A stretch of 64,000 nt of DNA from Nitrospina sp. (GCA_018653085.1 JABIAY010000053.1:1-64000); one strand, 5' to 3'; numbered from the stretch's first letter, positions 40,702 through 49,827 are shown. Program-made: numbers and translations. Notes: generated by a model from the sequence alone, not told the origin.

Positions 40702-41012
40702 GATTTTCTCCGTTTTTCTTCTTTTTCTGCGGCGGCCTTCAGTTTTTCGAGACGCGGGTCCCAAAAATCTTCCAACAGAATTTTCAAACCAGCAAACCCT
40801 TGTGGTCGTATCCGGTAAATTCGGCTTGTTCCTGCACGCCGTTCCACAAGGAGTCCGGCTTTTTTGAGCACCCCAATATGCTGGGAAACGGCAGGACGGG
40901 TGAGGCCCTTAAAATTACCGGCAATTTCCCCTGCGCTCATCTCGGACTTGCGCACCAATTGCAAAATCGTAAACCGGGTTGGCTCGGCCATGGCTTGTAA
41001 GGCTTCAAACAT
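40698..41012 (-). CDS. ArsR-family transcriptional regulator
   Basis: The 104-residue winged-helix protein contains TRFTILQLVRKSEMSAGEIAGNF and the recognition helix TRPAVSQHIGVLKKAGLL (about residues 38-55). The basic tail is KLKAAAEKEEKRRKS. No metal-binding CxC motif is seen, so it is not a typical metal sensor. It overlaps the SRPBCC gene, and a palindrome lies in its own promoter, suggesting autoregulation. Confidence 0.93.
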   Translation of the reverse strand: MFEALQAMAEPTRFTILQLVRKSEMSAGEIAGNFKGLTRPAVSQHIGVLKKAGLLVERRAGTSRIYRIRPQGFAGLKILLEDFWDPRLEKLKAAAEKEEKRRKS

Positions 41013-41018
41013 GAATAT

Positions 41019-41047
41019 ATGTTAGTATAGACTTACGTAAGTGTCAA
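41019..41047 (-). promoter_or_regulatory. ArsR promoter with overlapping operator palindrome
   Basis: On the minus strand TTGACA (41042-41047) and TAACAT (41019-41024) are separated by 17 bp. The spacer contains the perfect palindrome ACTTACGTAAGT (41031-41042). The -10 box lies only six bases before the ATG, so the message may be leaderless. The palindrome is a likely site for the ArsR protein itself. Confidence 0.65.
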
Positions 41048-41167
41048 CTTAAATATAAGGTATTTTTTTGGAGTGCAGGAAAAATCAAATCGCATTACTC
41101 TTTGGCCCGGCGCGTGATATGATACGCGCCCAGTATCTTTTCAAAGACTTTTCAAACAGGATAGTTC

Positions 41168-42253
41168 ATGCCCGAATCTTCTGAATACGATAAGAGTGGT
41201 GTTTCCAGCCAGGGAGCAGAAACGGCGCTTTCAGGTTTACTCAAACATGTTTTGCCGACGCGGAAATTCAGCGAACATTACCCGCTTGCCGCAGACATCG
41301 GTTATTTTGCCAACGTCATAGACCTGGGTAACGGAGAAGGCATCGCCTTTGGTACCGATGGGGTTGGAACAAAGATCATTGTCGCCGAATTGCTCGGTCG
41401 TTATGACACCATTGGTATTGATTGTGTCGCGATGAACGTCAACGATGTCATTTGCGTTGGTGCGCGACCGGTGAGTATGGTGGACTATATTGCCTGCTCA
41501 CATACGGATCCTGAAGTTTTTAGTCAGTTGGGTCAGGGGCTGGCAGAAGGAGCTTGGCAGTCGGGCATCAGCATTTCCGGCGGTGAGATTTCGCAGATCA
41601 AAGAAATTATCTCGGGCATTGATCTCATTGGTGCCTGCATCGGTCACGTTCCCCTTAACCGGGTCAACACCGGAAAGAATATCCAACCGGGAAACCTGAT
41701 TGTTGGCCTGGCTTCCAGCGGGGTGCACTCGAACGGTTTGACTTTGGCCCGCAGGGTATTGCTGGGAGACAGCCTCGAAGAACAGAAATCGCGCGTCAAT
41801 GATTATGAGGAATTTTTAGGCCAGACCCTGGGCGAGGCCCTGCTCGAACCGACCCGGATTTATGTAAAACCGGTTTTGGAAATGCTCGATGAAGAAATAG
41901 ATCTCAAGGCAATGGTCCATATAACCAGTGGCGGATTCTGTAACCTGAACCGGGTGGAAAGCGACAACATTCGTTTTGTCATCGATACCCTGCAACCGGT
42001 TCCTGAAATTTTTAATCTTATTCAGGATCGTGGCGGGGTGAGTGAAGCGGAAATGTTTGAAGTGTTCAATATGGGTACGGGCTTCTGCGTCATTGTTGAA
42101 GGCACAAAAGAAGTCGAAGCGATTACCGAAATCTGCAAAAGCCATGACCTTCCCTGCCAGGTCATCGGTCATATCGAAGCTTGCCAGGGCAAAGAAGTTT
42201 CCCTCCCGCAAAAACAACTCACAGGCAAAGGCAGTAGCTTCAAACCAGCGTGA
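41168..42253 (+). CDS. purM: Phosphoribosylformylglycinamidine cyclo-ligase (AIR synthetase)
   Basis: Fifth step of purine synthesis: ATP-dependent ring closure to AIR. The 361-residue protein has FGTDGVGTKIIVAELLGRYDTIGIDCVAMNVNDVICVGARPV (about residues 60-101), QSGISISGGEISQI, GLASSGVHSNGLTLARRVL (about 179-197) and ITSGGFCNLNRV, all PurM motifs. The ATG at 41168 has ACAGGATAGTTC upstream. The C-terminal tail (SSFKPA) ends where a CCAGCGTGACGCTGG repeat hairpin begins. Confidence 0.95.
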   Translation: MPESSEYDKSGVSSQGAETALSGLLKHVLPTRKFSEHYPLAADIGYFANVIDLGNGEGIAFGTDGVGTKIIVAELLGRYDTIGIDCVAMNVNDVICVGARPVSMVDYIACSHTDPEVFSQLGQGLAEGAWQSGISISGGEISQIKEIISGIDLIGACIGHVPLNRVNTGKNIQPGNLIVGLASSGVHSNGLTLARRVLLGDSLEEQKSRVNDYEEFLGQTLGEALLEPTRIYVKPVLEMLDEEIDLKAMVHITSGGFCNLNRVESDNIRFVIDTLQPVPEIFNLIQDRGGVSEAEMFEVFNMGTGFCVIVEGTKEVEAITEICKSHDLPCQVIGHIEACQGKEVSLPQKQLTGKGSSFKPA

Positions 42254-42305
42254 CGCTGGACCCAGATTTTTCTACCCCTTCGGGGCAAGCAAGAACTGGG
42301 TACTA
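42244..42305. repeat. Hairpin repeats at the purM stop
   Basis: CCAGCGTGACGCTGG overlaps the purM stop codon. A CCCCTTCGGGG hairpin (about 42276-42286) follows. Another partial copy, GTCCAGCGTCACGCGGG, is at 42620-42636. The first two could act as a terminator. Confidence 0.6.
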
Positions 42306-42493
42306 TTTTTATTTTGCGTTACTTTTTTTATACATACTGCCAGACGCTTGATGTTTTTATCAATATCCCCAAAAAACCAAATGGACTAAAAAATCGGCTC
42401 TTATAAGCCAATTTGATGTGGTTCGGTGTTTTGGCACAAGGCCTGCAGAATCTACCAACATAAACCAATTTTGTTTCAACGGGGAGATTAGGC

Positions 42494-42592
42494 ATGTCTG
42501 TGACTGCGAGAAAAGTATTGCTTCAGGTAGGGTATTACGCCGTTCTTATTATGGGGATGTTTGTGTTTGCCAACCCGTCCATTTTTTCCTAG
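42494..42592 (+). CDS. Very small hydrophobic protein
   Basis: A 32-codon frame (MSVTARKVLLQVGYYAVLIM...) encoding one membrane helix, with GGGGAG correctly spaced eight bases before the ATG. It resembles the tiny membrane subunits or regulators often missed in annotation. No family recognised. Confidence 0.5.
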   Translation: MSVTARKVLLQVGYYAVLIMGMFVFANPSIFS

Positions 42593-42642
42593 GTAATCGC
42601 AACGAGTGGTTTGCTCATTGGGTCCAGCGTCACGCGGGTTTC

Positions 42643-42951
42643 TCAAACCATGGTTTTTATGACAGAGGGACCGAGGAAGGGAAATTTTTTCTCAAGAAAA
42701 TAAGGATCATCTCCCGCCTTCCTTGCCTGAAGCTCCTCGGAAAAGAAAATATTCTTAATATCCTCCGGCCTTTTAAATTCTGGCAGGCCGCTCTTTTCAG
42801 AGTCCGATTTTTCAGTGCTGAAGGAAGCTCTGATGATTTGCAGTTCGATCAGAATTTTTGCGAAGTCCCCACCTGCCACCGCATCGGCTTTTTTTCTTTG
42901 CTCGGGGGTGAGATCATTTAGGCAAGAACATTTTGAGCTTACAGGTTCCAT
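42643..42951 (-). CDS. Small hypothetical protein
   Basis: A 102-residue charged protein starting MEPVSSKCSCLNDLTPEQRKK, with a CSC motif and no membrane segment. AAAGGT precedes the ATG directly. No family recognised. An opposite-strand frame across the same region appears spurious. Confidence 0.55.
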   Translation of the reverse strand: MEPVSSKCSCLNDLTPEQRKKADAVAGGDFAKILIELQIIRASFSTEKSDSEKSGLPEFKRPEDIKNIFFSEELQARKAGDDPYFLEKKFPFLGPSVIKTMV

Positions 42952-43039
42952 ACCTTTATTGACGGCTTAAATCGGGATATCTTGAACCTAAAGTGTCCTT
43001 AAAAATGGGAGCAGAACAAACCTATTGATTTTATGTCGT

Positions 43040-43849
43040 CTATTCCGAGCGGATGTTCCCTGTCTCGGGCAGAGTCCGGTATTCATTGCCCGGAATGGGA
43101 GATTGGGATTCCATCTTTTCATGGGCGTGAGCATGACTGTCTTCCGGGAATGTAAACTCATCCGGATTGACGGTATGTGAATATCCATGCATCTGCATTA
43201 AAAATAAAAATGCTCCCGCAACAATCAGTCCGTTATTTGAGACGTTACTGATTTGCAGGAAAGACTGAGTGCGCCGCCATTTAAACAGCAGGGCAACCAT
43301 TAAACATAAAGCACTTATTTGCCCTAACTCAATCCCCAGGTTAAAGGAAAGGATTCGCCATATAATTCCTTCCTCCCCTAAAGGCAATTGCTGAAGCCTT
43401 GTGGACAATCCCAATCCGTGAATCAGGCCAAATATAAAAACGGCCCAAGTCAGATTAGGTGACTTTTCAAAAAATTTGCGGAATCCGCCAATATTTTCAT
43501 ACCCGATATAACAAACGCTCAAGGCGATCACGGCATCAATCAAAAAGTAGTTCACGGTAACCCCCATTAAGGTTGCTGTGACGAGGGTTACGCTGTGCCC
43601 TATTGTAAAGGCGGTGATGGTCTTGACCACATCCATGAAGGTAGTTAGAAAAAAGACAATGCCAAAGACAAACAAAAGATGATCGTAGCCTGTCAACATA
43701 TGGGTCGCGCCGATCTCCATGAACTGGAGATTCCCTCCCTGAAGAATCGTTTGCTTTTCTGCTTCTGACATCCCATGCGCATAAGCATAGGTGGCCCCGA
43801 ACAAAAACAAGGCAACGAAAAATATTTGATTTAAAAAAGTCTTATTCAT
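43040..43849 (-). CDS. HupE/UreJ-family membrane protein
   Basis: The 269-residue protein has a signal peptide (cleaved near YAYAHG) and about six helices. FMEIGATHMLTGYDHLLFVFGIVFFL (about residues 43-68), AFTIGHSVTLV and FGLIHGLGLSTRL are family motifs, including conserved His and Asp. HupE and UreJ proteins are linked to nickel uptake, but no hydrogenase or urease genes are nearby. A His-rich C-terminal tail (EDSHAHAHEKME) may bind metal. Confidence 0.88.
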   Translation of the reverse strand: MNKTFLNQIFFVALFLFGATYAYAHGMSEAEKQTILQGGNLQFMEIGATHMLTGYDHLLFVFGIVFFLTTFMDVVKTITAFTIGHSVTLVTATLMGVTVNYFLIDAVIALSVCYIGYENIGGFRKFFEKSPNLTWAVFIFGLIHGLGLSTRLQQLPLGEEGIIWRILSFNLGIELGQISALCLMVALLFKWRRTQSFLQISNVSNNGLIVAGAFLFLMQMHGYSHTVNPDEFTFPEDSHAHAHEKMESQSPIPGNEYRTLPETGNIRSE

Positions 43850-43980
43850 AGATATCTGGCACTCCCCTTATGTAGAACCTCATTGATGTGGATCAATAAG
43901 GAAGCGGTTATCGGCCAATACTATAGTAAAATAACCGGCATAAACAGCAAATATCCATCAGGAGCGGGGTATATTAAAAA

Positions 43981-45486
43981 ATGAGCTTAATGACCGCCAG
44001 ACCCTCTTCCGCTAAATTCGTTGTGGAAGATCCCTGTTTCCTTGATGTCGATCAACGTCTTGGTTGGCAAAGCCAGTTCGGTAACAACCATCCGCTAAAA
44101 CTGGAAATTGGTTTTGGCATGGGAGATTTCTTAATTGAAATGGCGACCCGAGAACCGCAAAGCAATTTTGTCGGCATAGATTTTTCTCAACATGGAATCA
44201 GAAAAATACTGGCGCGAATTCAAACCCATCAATTAAAAAATATTCGCGTTGTTCATGGAGATGTGCGGGAAAAAATCCCTCTTCTGTTTCACGATGGAGA
44301 ACTGGATACGGTCTATATAAATTTCCCCGATCCCTGGCCGAGAAAAAGGCATTTTAAACGCAGATTGATCAAGCCTGCTTTGGTGAAGTCGATCGCGCAG
44401 AAACTGGCTCCACAAGGCCGGGTTTATCTGGCCACCGACAGCGAGCCCTATGCCCTGGAAAGTCTCGAATATTTTAATGCGGAGCCTTTCTTCCAAAATG
44501 CGAATCCGGAAGTGGGCTTTTTCGCAGATCGTGACCACCTGCCGAAAACAAAATATGAAAAGAGTTTTATTTATGCCGGGGATAAAATCTGTTATCTGGA
44601 ATATTTTCGAGCGGATGAGAATGGCGGGCTCCTCAACAGGGAAGAAAGCGACAAGCTGAATCCACCTGAAGAGAAGTCGATGAGCAACGATGAACTGCTG
44701 ATTAAAAAATTTACCAAAGCAGAAGCTAAAGCGCAGGATGCCTGCGACCTTAAACAAGTTGCTGATAATTTGGCCGAAGCGGGGGACAAACAATGGGCCA
44801 AAAAAGTTTATAAAAAAGCCGAGGACAAAGCGGAAGACAGTCTGGACCTAAATTGGCTGGCATATAGTATTTGTGTAGTACTCGATGATAAAGACTGGGC
44901 CAGGGAGTTATACAAAAAGGCAGAAGACCAAAGCGAAAGCAGTCTGGATTTCAATTGGCTGGCGTATAGCATTTCGGAAACCCTGGGCGATAGCGATTGG
45001 GTGGAAAAGTTATTCCAGAAAGCCGAGAGCGCACCGGAAAATATTCGTGAACTCTGTGATCTTGCCGGTAGTATTTTAGAAATATTTGGTGACAGGCAAT
45101 GGGGAATAAAAGTTTATAAAAAAGCCGAAGGCCTGGCAGAAGAGTATTCTGATTTCTATGAGCTTGCCGGTAACATCTATGTGAAACTTGACGACAGAGA
45201 TTGGACGAGAAAATTATTCGAGAAAGCCGAAGGCAAGGCGGGAGATTGCAGTGACTTTCTTGGCCTGGCCGAGCACATTTGTGCAAACCTGGAGGACAAG
45301 GAATGGGCCAAAAAAGTTTATGCTAAAGCGGAAAGCCTGGCTGAGGACAGTGGAGATTTTTGTGAACTCGCCGAAAGCCTGAGTAAACAACTAGGGGATG
45401 ATGAATGGGCAAAGCAGGTCTATCTAAAAGTTGAAAGCAAGACGAAAGACTCTTTGAACCTCAAACGTCCCATTGGCGAGGCATAG
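43981..45486 (+). CDS. trmB: tRNA (guanine-N7)-methyltransferase fused to seven 34-residue repeats
   Basis: Residues 1-215 form TrmB, which makes m7G46 in tRNA. LEIGFGMGDFLIEMA is the SAM loop, VGIDFSQHGI comes next, and INFPDPWPRKRHFKRRL (about residues 111-127) is the TrmB signature. TrmB normally ends here. Instead a linker and seven repeats of exactly 34 residues follow (about 257-494), with pattern D-hydrophobic-x-x-LA-x(7-8)-D-x-x-W-x-x-x-hydrophobic-x-KAE. The length matches TPR/Sel1-like alpha-hairpins. No stop or frameshift separates the parts. The repeat tail may bind tRNA or proteins; its role is unknown. Confidence 0.9.
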   Translation: MSLMTARPSSAKFVVEDPCFLDVDQRLGWQSQFGNNHPLKLEIGFGMGDFLIEMATREPQSNFVGIDFSQHGIRKILARIQTHQLKNIRVVHGDVREKIPLLFHDGELDTVYINFPDPWPRKRHFKRRLIKPALVKSIAQKLAPQGRVYLATDSEPYALESLEYFNAEPFFQNANPEVGFFADRDHLPKTKYEKSFIYAGDKICYLEYFRADENGGLLNREESDKLNPPEEKSMSNDELLIKKFTKAEAKAQDACDLKQVADNLAEAGDKQWAKKVYKKAEDKAEDSLDLNWLAYSICVVLDDKDWARELYKKAEDQSESSLDFNWLAYSISETLGDSDWVEKLFQKAESAPENIRELCDLAGSILEIFGDRQWGIKVYKKAEGLAEEYSDFYELAGNIYVKLDDRDWTRKLFEKAEGKAGDCSDFLGLAEHICANLEDKEWAKKVYAKAESLAEDSGDFCELAESLSKQLGDDEWAKQVYLKVESKTKDSLNLKRPIGEA

Positions 45487-45537
45487 TTAGCGGGTTTGCC
45501 CGATAACAGAAATTAAAATTTGATTCTTGGGAAAAAT

Positions 45538-46053
45538 ATGAACTATTCAAAGCCATTATTTACCGAGCATGAAATTAAGGCCAGGGTCAAGGAGATCGCC
45601 GAAACTATTACAAAAGATTACAAGGGCAAGGATGTTTTGGTGGTGGGTGTCCTCAAGGGGGCTTGCGTATTCCTATCTGATCTCATACGGCTTATTGATT
45701 TGCCCGTTACTGTTGATTTCGTTATTGCTTCAAGTTATGTTAAAAGCGAATCATCCCGAGACATACAAATTCATTATAGTATGAGAGAGGCTGTCAAAAA
45801 TAAGGCGGTCCTCATTGTTGAGGATATTGTTGATACAGGTTTTACTGCTAAACACCTTATAGATCTGATAGCCAGTAAATCCCCGGAATCTATTAAAGTC
45901 TGCACGCTTTTGAATAAGAAAGACAGAAGGCGGGTAGAGGTGCCTTTGGATTATGTTGGTTTTGAAATTCCGGATTTGTTTGTTGTGGGCTATGGGATGG
46001 ATTATGAAAATCAATTCAGAAACCTTCCCTTTGTTAAAGTGATTGAAGTTTAA
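45538..46053 (+). CDS. hpt: Hypoxanthine phosphoribosyltransferase
   Basis: Salvages hypoxanthine or guanine to the nucleotide using PRPP. The 171-residue protein has VLVVGVLKGACVFLSDLIR (PPi loop), VDFVIASSYV, and the PRPP motif VLIVEDIVDTGFTAKHL (about residues 94-110). GIGMDYE is represented by VGYGMDYENQFRNLPFV near the end. The ATG at 45538 has GGGAAAAAT upstream; an earlier in-frame start at 45520 is less likely. The adjacent binding protein of the BMP family often binds nucleosides, which fits purine salvage. Confidence 0.93.
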   Translation: MNYSKPLFTEHEIKARVKEIAETITKDYKGKDVLVVGVLKGACVFLSDLIRLIDLPVTVDFVIASSYVKSESSRDIQIHYSMREAVKNKAVLIVEDIVDTGFTAKHLIDLIASKSPESIKVCTLLNKKDRRRVEVPLDYVGFEIPDLFVVGYGMDYENQFRNLPFVKVIEV

Positions 46054-46179
46054 ACTTGATTTATTTGTTAGAGGAATCCTGAAGAGGACTTTGCCTGTTC
46101 TCGCATATGTGGGTGAGAAAGACGGTGTTTTCAAAGATTCTCTTGTTCCTTTAGAATTAATTTTAGGTTGCTGATTAAC

Positions 46180-47268
46180 ATGATAAAAAAAACAACCCTT
46201 ATTTTGTTAATGTTTTTATTTGCACTTTTTGACCTGTTTCAAACAGGTGCAAATGCCAAAGAACTCAAGGTTGGGTTCATTTATTTGTCATCGGCTAAAG
46301 ATGCAGGTTGGTCTTATTCTCATGATCTTGGTCGACAAAGGGTTTCGAAAATACCTGGGGTTACCACAAACTTTGTGGAGTCAATAAATGATAGAGAGAG
46401 TACTTATATTGAACCCGTAATTCGTCATATGGCGCAAAGTAACTATGATTTAATATTTGCCACAAGTTATGGTTATTCAGATGCGGTTCTTAAGCTAGCA
46501 CCCCAATTTCCTAACGTGATTTTTATGCACTGCGGAGGTAATTCACCAGGGGCAAGTAATATGGGTACCTATTATGGCCGCATGTATGAAGCACGATATT
46601 TAACGGGGATGGTTGCCGGTGGAATGACACGCAGTAATATTATCGGTTATGTGGCGGCGTACCCCATTCAGGAGGTTGTCAGGGGGATAAACGCTTTTGC
46701 GCTGGGTGTTTGGGAGGTAAACCCCGATGCCAGAATATTGGTCCGTTGGACAAAAGACTGGAATAATCCTCTCAAAGAAAAACAGGTTGCCAGTGAATTG
46801 ATAGAGCTGAACGCGGATGTCTTAACTCAGCATCAGGATTCCCCTGCTATTCAGATAGTGGCGGAAAAACGGGGCGTTTATTCCATTGGGCATAATCATG
46901 ATATGAGTTCTTTTGCTCCGAAAGCCCATCTCACCGCATCCATTTGGAATTGGGGTAAAGTTTATGCAAACGTTATTCAAGCGGTTTCAGATGGCAGTTG
47001 GAAAAGTGAAAACATTTGGTGGGGGCTTGAAAAAGGTTTGGTTGATATCGCTTCTTTCGGACCCATGGTTCCTGAAAAACTGAGGGAAAAGGTGCTCCGC
47101 AAGAAGAAAGATATTATTTCTAATAAATTTTCAGTATTCACCGGACCGCTTTTGGATCAGGAGGGAAATGTTAAGGTTGTCGCGGGAAAACAGGCCACAG
47201 ATGAGGAACTCCTGATGATGGATTGGTTTTTAAAAGGGGTTGTTGGAAAGGCAGACTCCAAAAACTAA
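46180..47268 (+). CDS. BMP-family substrate-binding protein (PnrA/Med type)
   Basis: The 362-residue exported protein has a signal peptide (hydrophobic residues 7-20, cleavage near ANAKE) and no lipobox. The BMP domain has LKVGFIYLSSAKDAGWSYSHDLGRQRV, IEPVIRHMAQSNYDLIFATSYGYSD, FMHCGGN and GYVAAYPIQEVVRGINAFALGVWEVNP. Such proteins bind purine nucleosides or related compounds. No permease or ATPase follows; a sensor kinase gene starts 76 bp downstream, so it may serve as a periplasmic sensor subunit. Confidence 0.9.
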   Translation: MIKKTTLILLMFLFALFDLFQTGANAKELKVGFIYLSSAKDAGWSYSHDLGRQRVSKIPGVTTNFVESINDRESTYIEPVIRHMAQSNYDLIFATSYGYSDAVLKLAPQFPNVIFMHCGGNSPGASNMGTYYGRMYEARYLTGMVAGGMTRSNIIGYVAAYPIQEVVRGINAFALGVWEVNPDARILVRWTKDWNNPLKEKQVASELIELNADVLTQHQDSPAIQIVAEKRGVYSIGHNHDMSSFAPKAHLTASIWNWGKVYANVIQAVSDGSWKSENIWWGLEKGLVDIASFGPMVPEKLREKVLRKKKDIISNKFSVFTGPLLDQEGNVKVVAGKQATDEELLMMDWFLKGVVGKADSKN

Positions 47269-47343
47269 AGAAATCGATTAACAGGTGTTGGGCACCCTAA
47301 TATAATCCGAAGGGCTGGAGGTCGCAGAGGTAAAGTATTAATT

Positions 47344-49827
47344 ATGTCTATCCGATTAAAGCTGTGGATTCAAACTCTGATTCCAATATTATTTATTGCT
47401 GTTTTTGGAATTATTTCCATGCTGTGGATAACCTATTCCCAGCAGCGCAAATTAATCCACGAAACCTTAATTTCAAATAATAACCAACTGGAAAATGAAA
47501 TTAAATTTACCGCGAATAATTTTGAAAAAACCCTGTCCGATCATGTCAATAAAAAACAATTTGTCAATCCTGCCCGCGCATTATTCAAAATAACCGATAG
47601 CATTGCGGGTTTAAAAAAGACCTTCCAATGTAAAGCCATATCCCAGCTCCAGCAATTACTACGAAACGAAGAGTTTGATTGGGTTGCTCTTTATGATCTT
47701 GATGGCATAGTCTCTCGCGCTGAAAAAGATGCAATTTATGTGACCGGTCCACTCAAGGGTGGCAGGAAATATTACACTCCTGCCGCAACATCCGTTTTAC
47801 ATCAATGCTCTTCTATTGAGTGGCGGCGGGTTGAATTCCATTCAGAATTGCAGAAGAAAATAGACATCCCTTCTAATCAGTTAATAAATTTTTCAGTTGA
47901 TGAAGGAGCATTAATCCTGACTGGAGTTATTCCAGTAAAAGATATGCTATTCAAGGATGGAGAAGAAAGTTTGAATTCCATCGGTGCTATTTTCTTAAAA
48001 CAAAGTCTTGCAAATGATTTTATGGAAAAATTTTCTAATAAAACTTCTTTGGCGGGTGATATTTTTTCGCTAACAGGCGAAAACATTGCGGGATCACAGG
48101 TTGGTAAAATCAAGGATTTGCCCATTGATATCAAAAATAAATTTGATGGGAAGTTGTTTGCCGAAATTAATTTTGGCGGCGATGATTATTTTATGTTGGT
48201 CCGCACCTATTATCACCACGGCAAGCCTGCTTTCCTGATGGCCTCATATAGCTCGAAAGAAACAGTAATCAGCAATAGTAAGAACGTATTATTTCTGCAG
48301 ATTGCAGGGTTAGTTGCCGGCGTGATTATTGCTACTTTAATAGCTCTGTTTACCGGAAGATTTATTGCTGTCCCAATTCGAAAGATAATTGGGCAAATGG
48401 ACGAGATCGCCAGTGAAAAACGTTTTGCAGGTCGGGTAGAAGTTAAATCTCAAGATGAGTTGGGCAAATTAGCCGAAGCATTTAATAAAATGGCAAGAAT
48501 ATTAGAAACCAGAGATTCTGAAATTTCTGGTTATGTAAATGAACTTGATAAGATGAATAAGGTTTTAACCGAACGGAGTAAAAACCTGGAAAAAACAGTG
48601 GAGGGGAGTGAAAATAAATACCAGACCTTATCAGATCAATTGACCGCGATTATTAAGGGAACTGCCTCTGATACGGGAGAAGAATTTTTCAGATCTCTCG
48701 TGAAAAATTTAGCCGAGGCGCTCAATGTTCGGTATGCGTTTATTGGAGTCCTGCAGAAAGATTCTTTAGATGAAATTCAGACCTTAGCTTTATGGGACGG
48801 TCAGAAGTTTGTAGATAGTTTTAGCTATAATATGACCGGTGGGCCCTGTGCGCTAACTCTGGAAAGCAGAATCAAATTTTATCCCCATAAAGTGCAAAAC
48901 CTGTTTCCTGATGATCCTTATTTAGCCGAATGGAAAATTGATAGTTATTTAGGGGTGCGTTTATTAGATTCCGCAGGAAAAGCCCTGGGAGTTTTAGCCG
49001 TAATGGATGAAAAACCCATGGACAATACGGTTAACGCTGAATCTATAATCACCATTTTCTCTACCAGGGCCGAAGCTGAGATTGAGAGACTTTTCGCCAT
49101 GAATAAGTTAAACAATTATGCCAAAGAGTTAGAGCGAAGCAATGCGGAGCTTACAAACTTTGCTTCGATCGCTTCTCATGATTTAGTTGAGCCTCTTCGA
49201 AAGATAAATGCCTTTGGGGAGCGTTTGAAAAGAAGGTTGGCACATGCAGATGATGAGAGTGTTCATGATATTAATCGTATGCAAGATGGAACAGTTCGTA
49301 TGCAAGGGCTCATTGACGACTTGCTGAATTACGCAAAGGTAACCACCAAGGCTCAACCATTTGAAACGGTTAATATTAATCAAATTATAGATGAAGCTTT
49401 GTATTGTCTGGAGGGCAGTATTTATGAGTCCAAAGGTGTTGTTGAAATAGAGGCCTTGCCAATGGTGGAAGCAGACCCCATTCAGATTCGGCAGTTATTT
49501 CAGAATTTAATTGGGAATTCTCTTAAATACTGCGAAAAAGGAGTGGCCCCTGTTGTTCATATTTTTAGTCAACCCGCGCCCGATGATAAAATAAATATTT
49601 TTATAAAAGATAATGGAATTGGATTTGAGGAAGAATATGCAGACAAGATTTTTGGATTATTCCGGAGGTTGCATGGAAAAGGTGAATATAGTGGAACGGG
49701 AATGGGGTTGGCCATCTGTAGGAAAATTGTTGAACGCCATGGCGGAACCCTTAGAGCGGAGAGTGTTTTAGGAGAAGGCTCAACCTTCATTGTCACTCTC
49801 CCCAAAAAACAAAACCTGGAAAATTAA
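47344..49827 (+). CDS. Hybrid-input sensor histidine kinase (periplasmic sensor, HAMP, GAF, HisKA, HATPase)
   Basis: The 827-residue inner-membrane kinase has helices at about residues 7-30 and 318-342, flanking a ~290-residue periplasmic domain. HAMP follows (FTGRFIAVPIRKIIGQMDEIA), then a coiled coil (about 380-430), a GAF-like domain (about 435-600; VRYAFIGVL, GGPCALTLES), an H-box FASIASHDLVEPLRKINAFGERL (about residue 615, the phospho-His), N-box NLIGNSLKYC, G1 DNGIGFEEEYADKIFGLF and G2 GTGMGLAICRKI. It probably senses the neighbouring BMP protein's ligand. No response regulator is adjacent. Confidence 0.93.
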   Translation: MSIRLKLWIQTLIPILFIAVFGIISMLWITYSQQRKLIHETLISNNNQLENEIKFTANNFEKTLSDHVNKKQFVNPARALFKITDSIAGLKKTFQCKAISQLQQLLRNEEFDWVALYDLDGIVSRAEKDAIYVTGPLKGGRKYYTPAATSVLHQCSSIEWRRVEFHSELQKKIDIPSNQLINFSVDEGALILTGVIPVKDMLFKDGEESLNSIGAIFLKQSLANDFMEKFSNKTSLAGDIFSLTGENIAGSQVGKIKDLPIDIKNKFDGKLFAEINFGGDDYFMLVRTYYHHGKPAFLMASYSSKETVISNSKNVLFLQIAGLVAGVIIATLIALFTGRFIAVPIRKIIGQMDEIASEKRFAGRVEVKSQDELGKLAEAFNKMARILETRDSEISGYVNELDKMNKVLTERSKNLEKTVEGSENKYQTLSDQLTAIIKGTASDTGEEFFRSLVKNLAEALNVRYAFIGVLQKDSLDEIQTLALWDGQKFVDSFSYNMTGGPCALTLESRIKFYPHKVQNLFPDDPYLAEWKIDSYLGVRLLDSAGKALGVLAVMDEKPMDNTVNAESIITIFSTRAEAEIERLFAMNKLNNYAKELERSNAELTNFASIASHDLVEPLRKINAFGERLKRRLAHADDESVHDINRMQDGTVRMQGLIDDLLNYAKVTTKAQPFETVNINQIIDEALYCLEGSIYESKGVVEIEALPMVEADPIQIRQLFQNLIGNSLKYCEKGVAPVVHIFSQPAPDDKINIFIKDNGIGFEEEYADKIFGLFRRLHGKGEYSGTGMGLAICRKIVERHGGTLRAESVLGEGSTFIVTLPKKQNLEN

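Noticed and set aside
42418-42921. ORF of 167 codons on the plus strand
   Set aside because: Starts without a ribosome site, overlaps a better minus-strand gene and runs through repeat hairpins.
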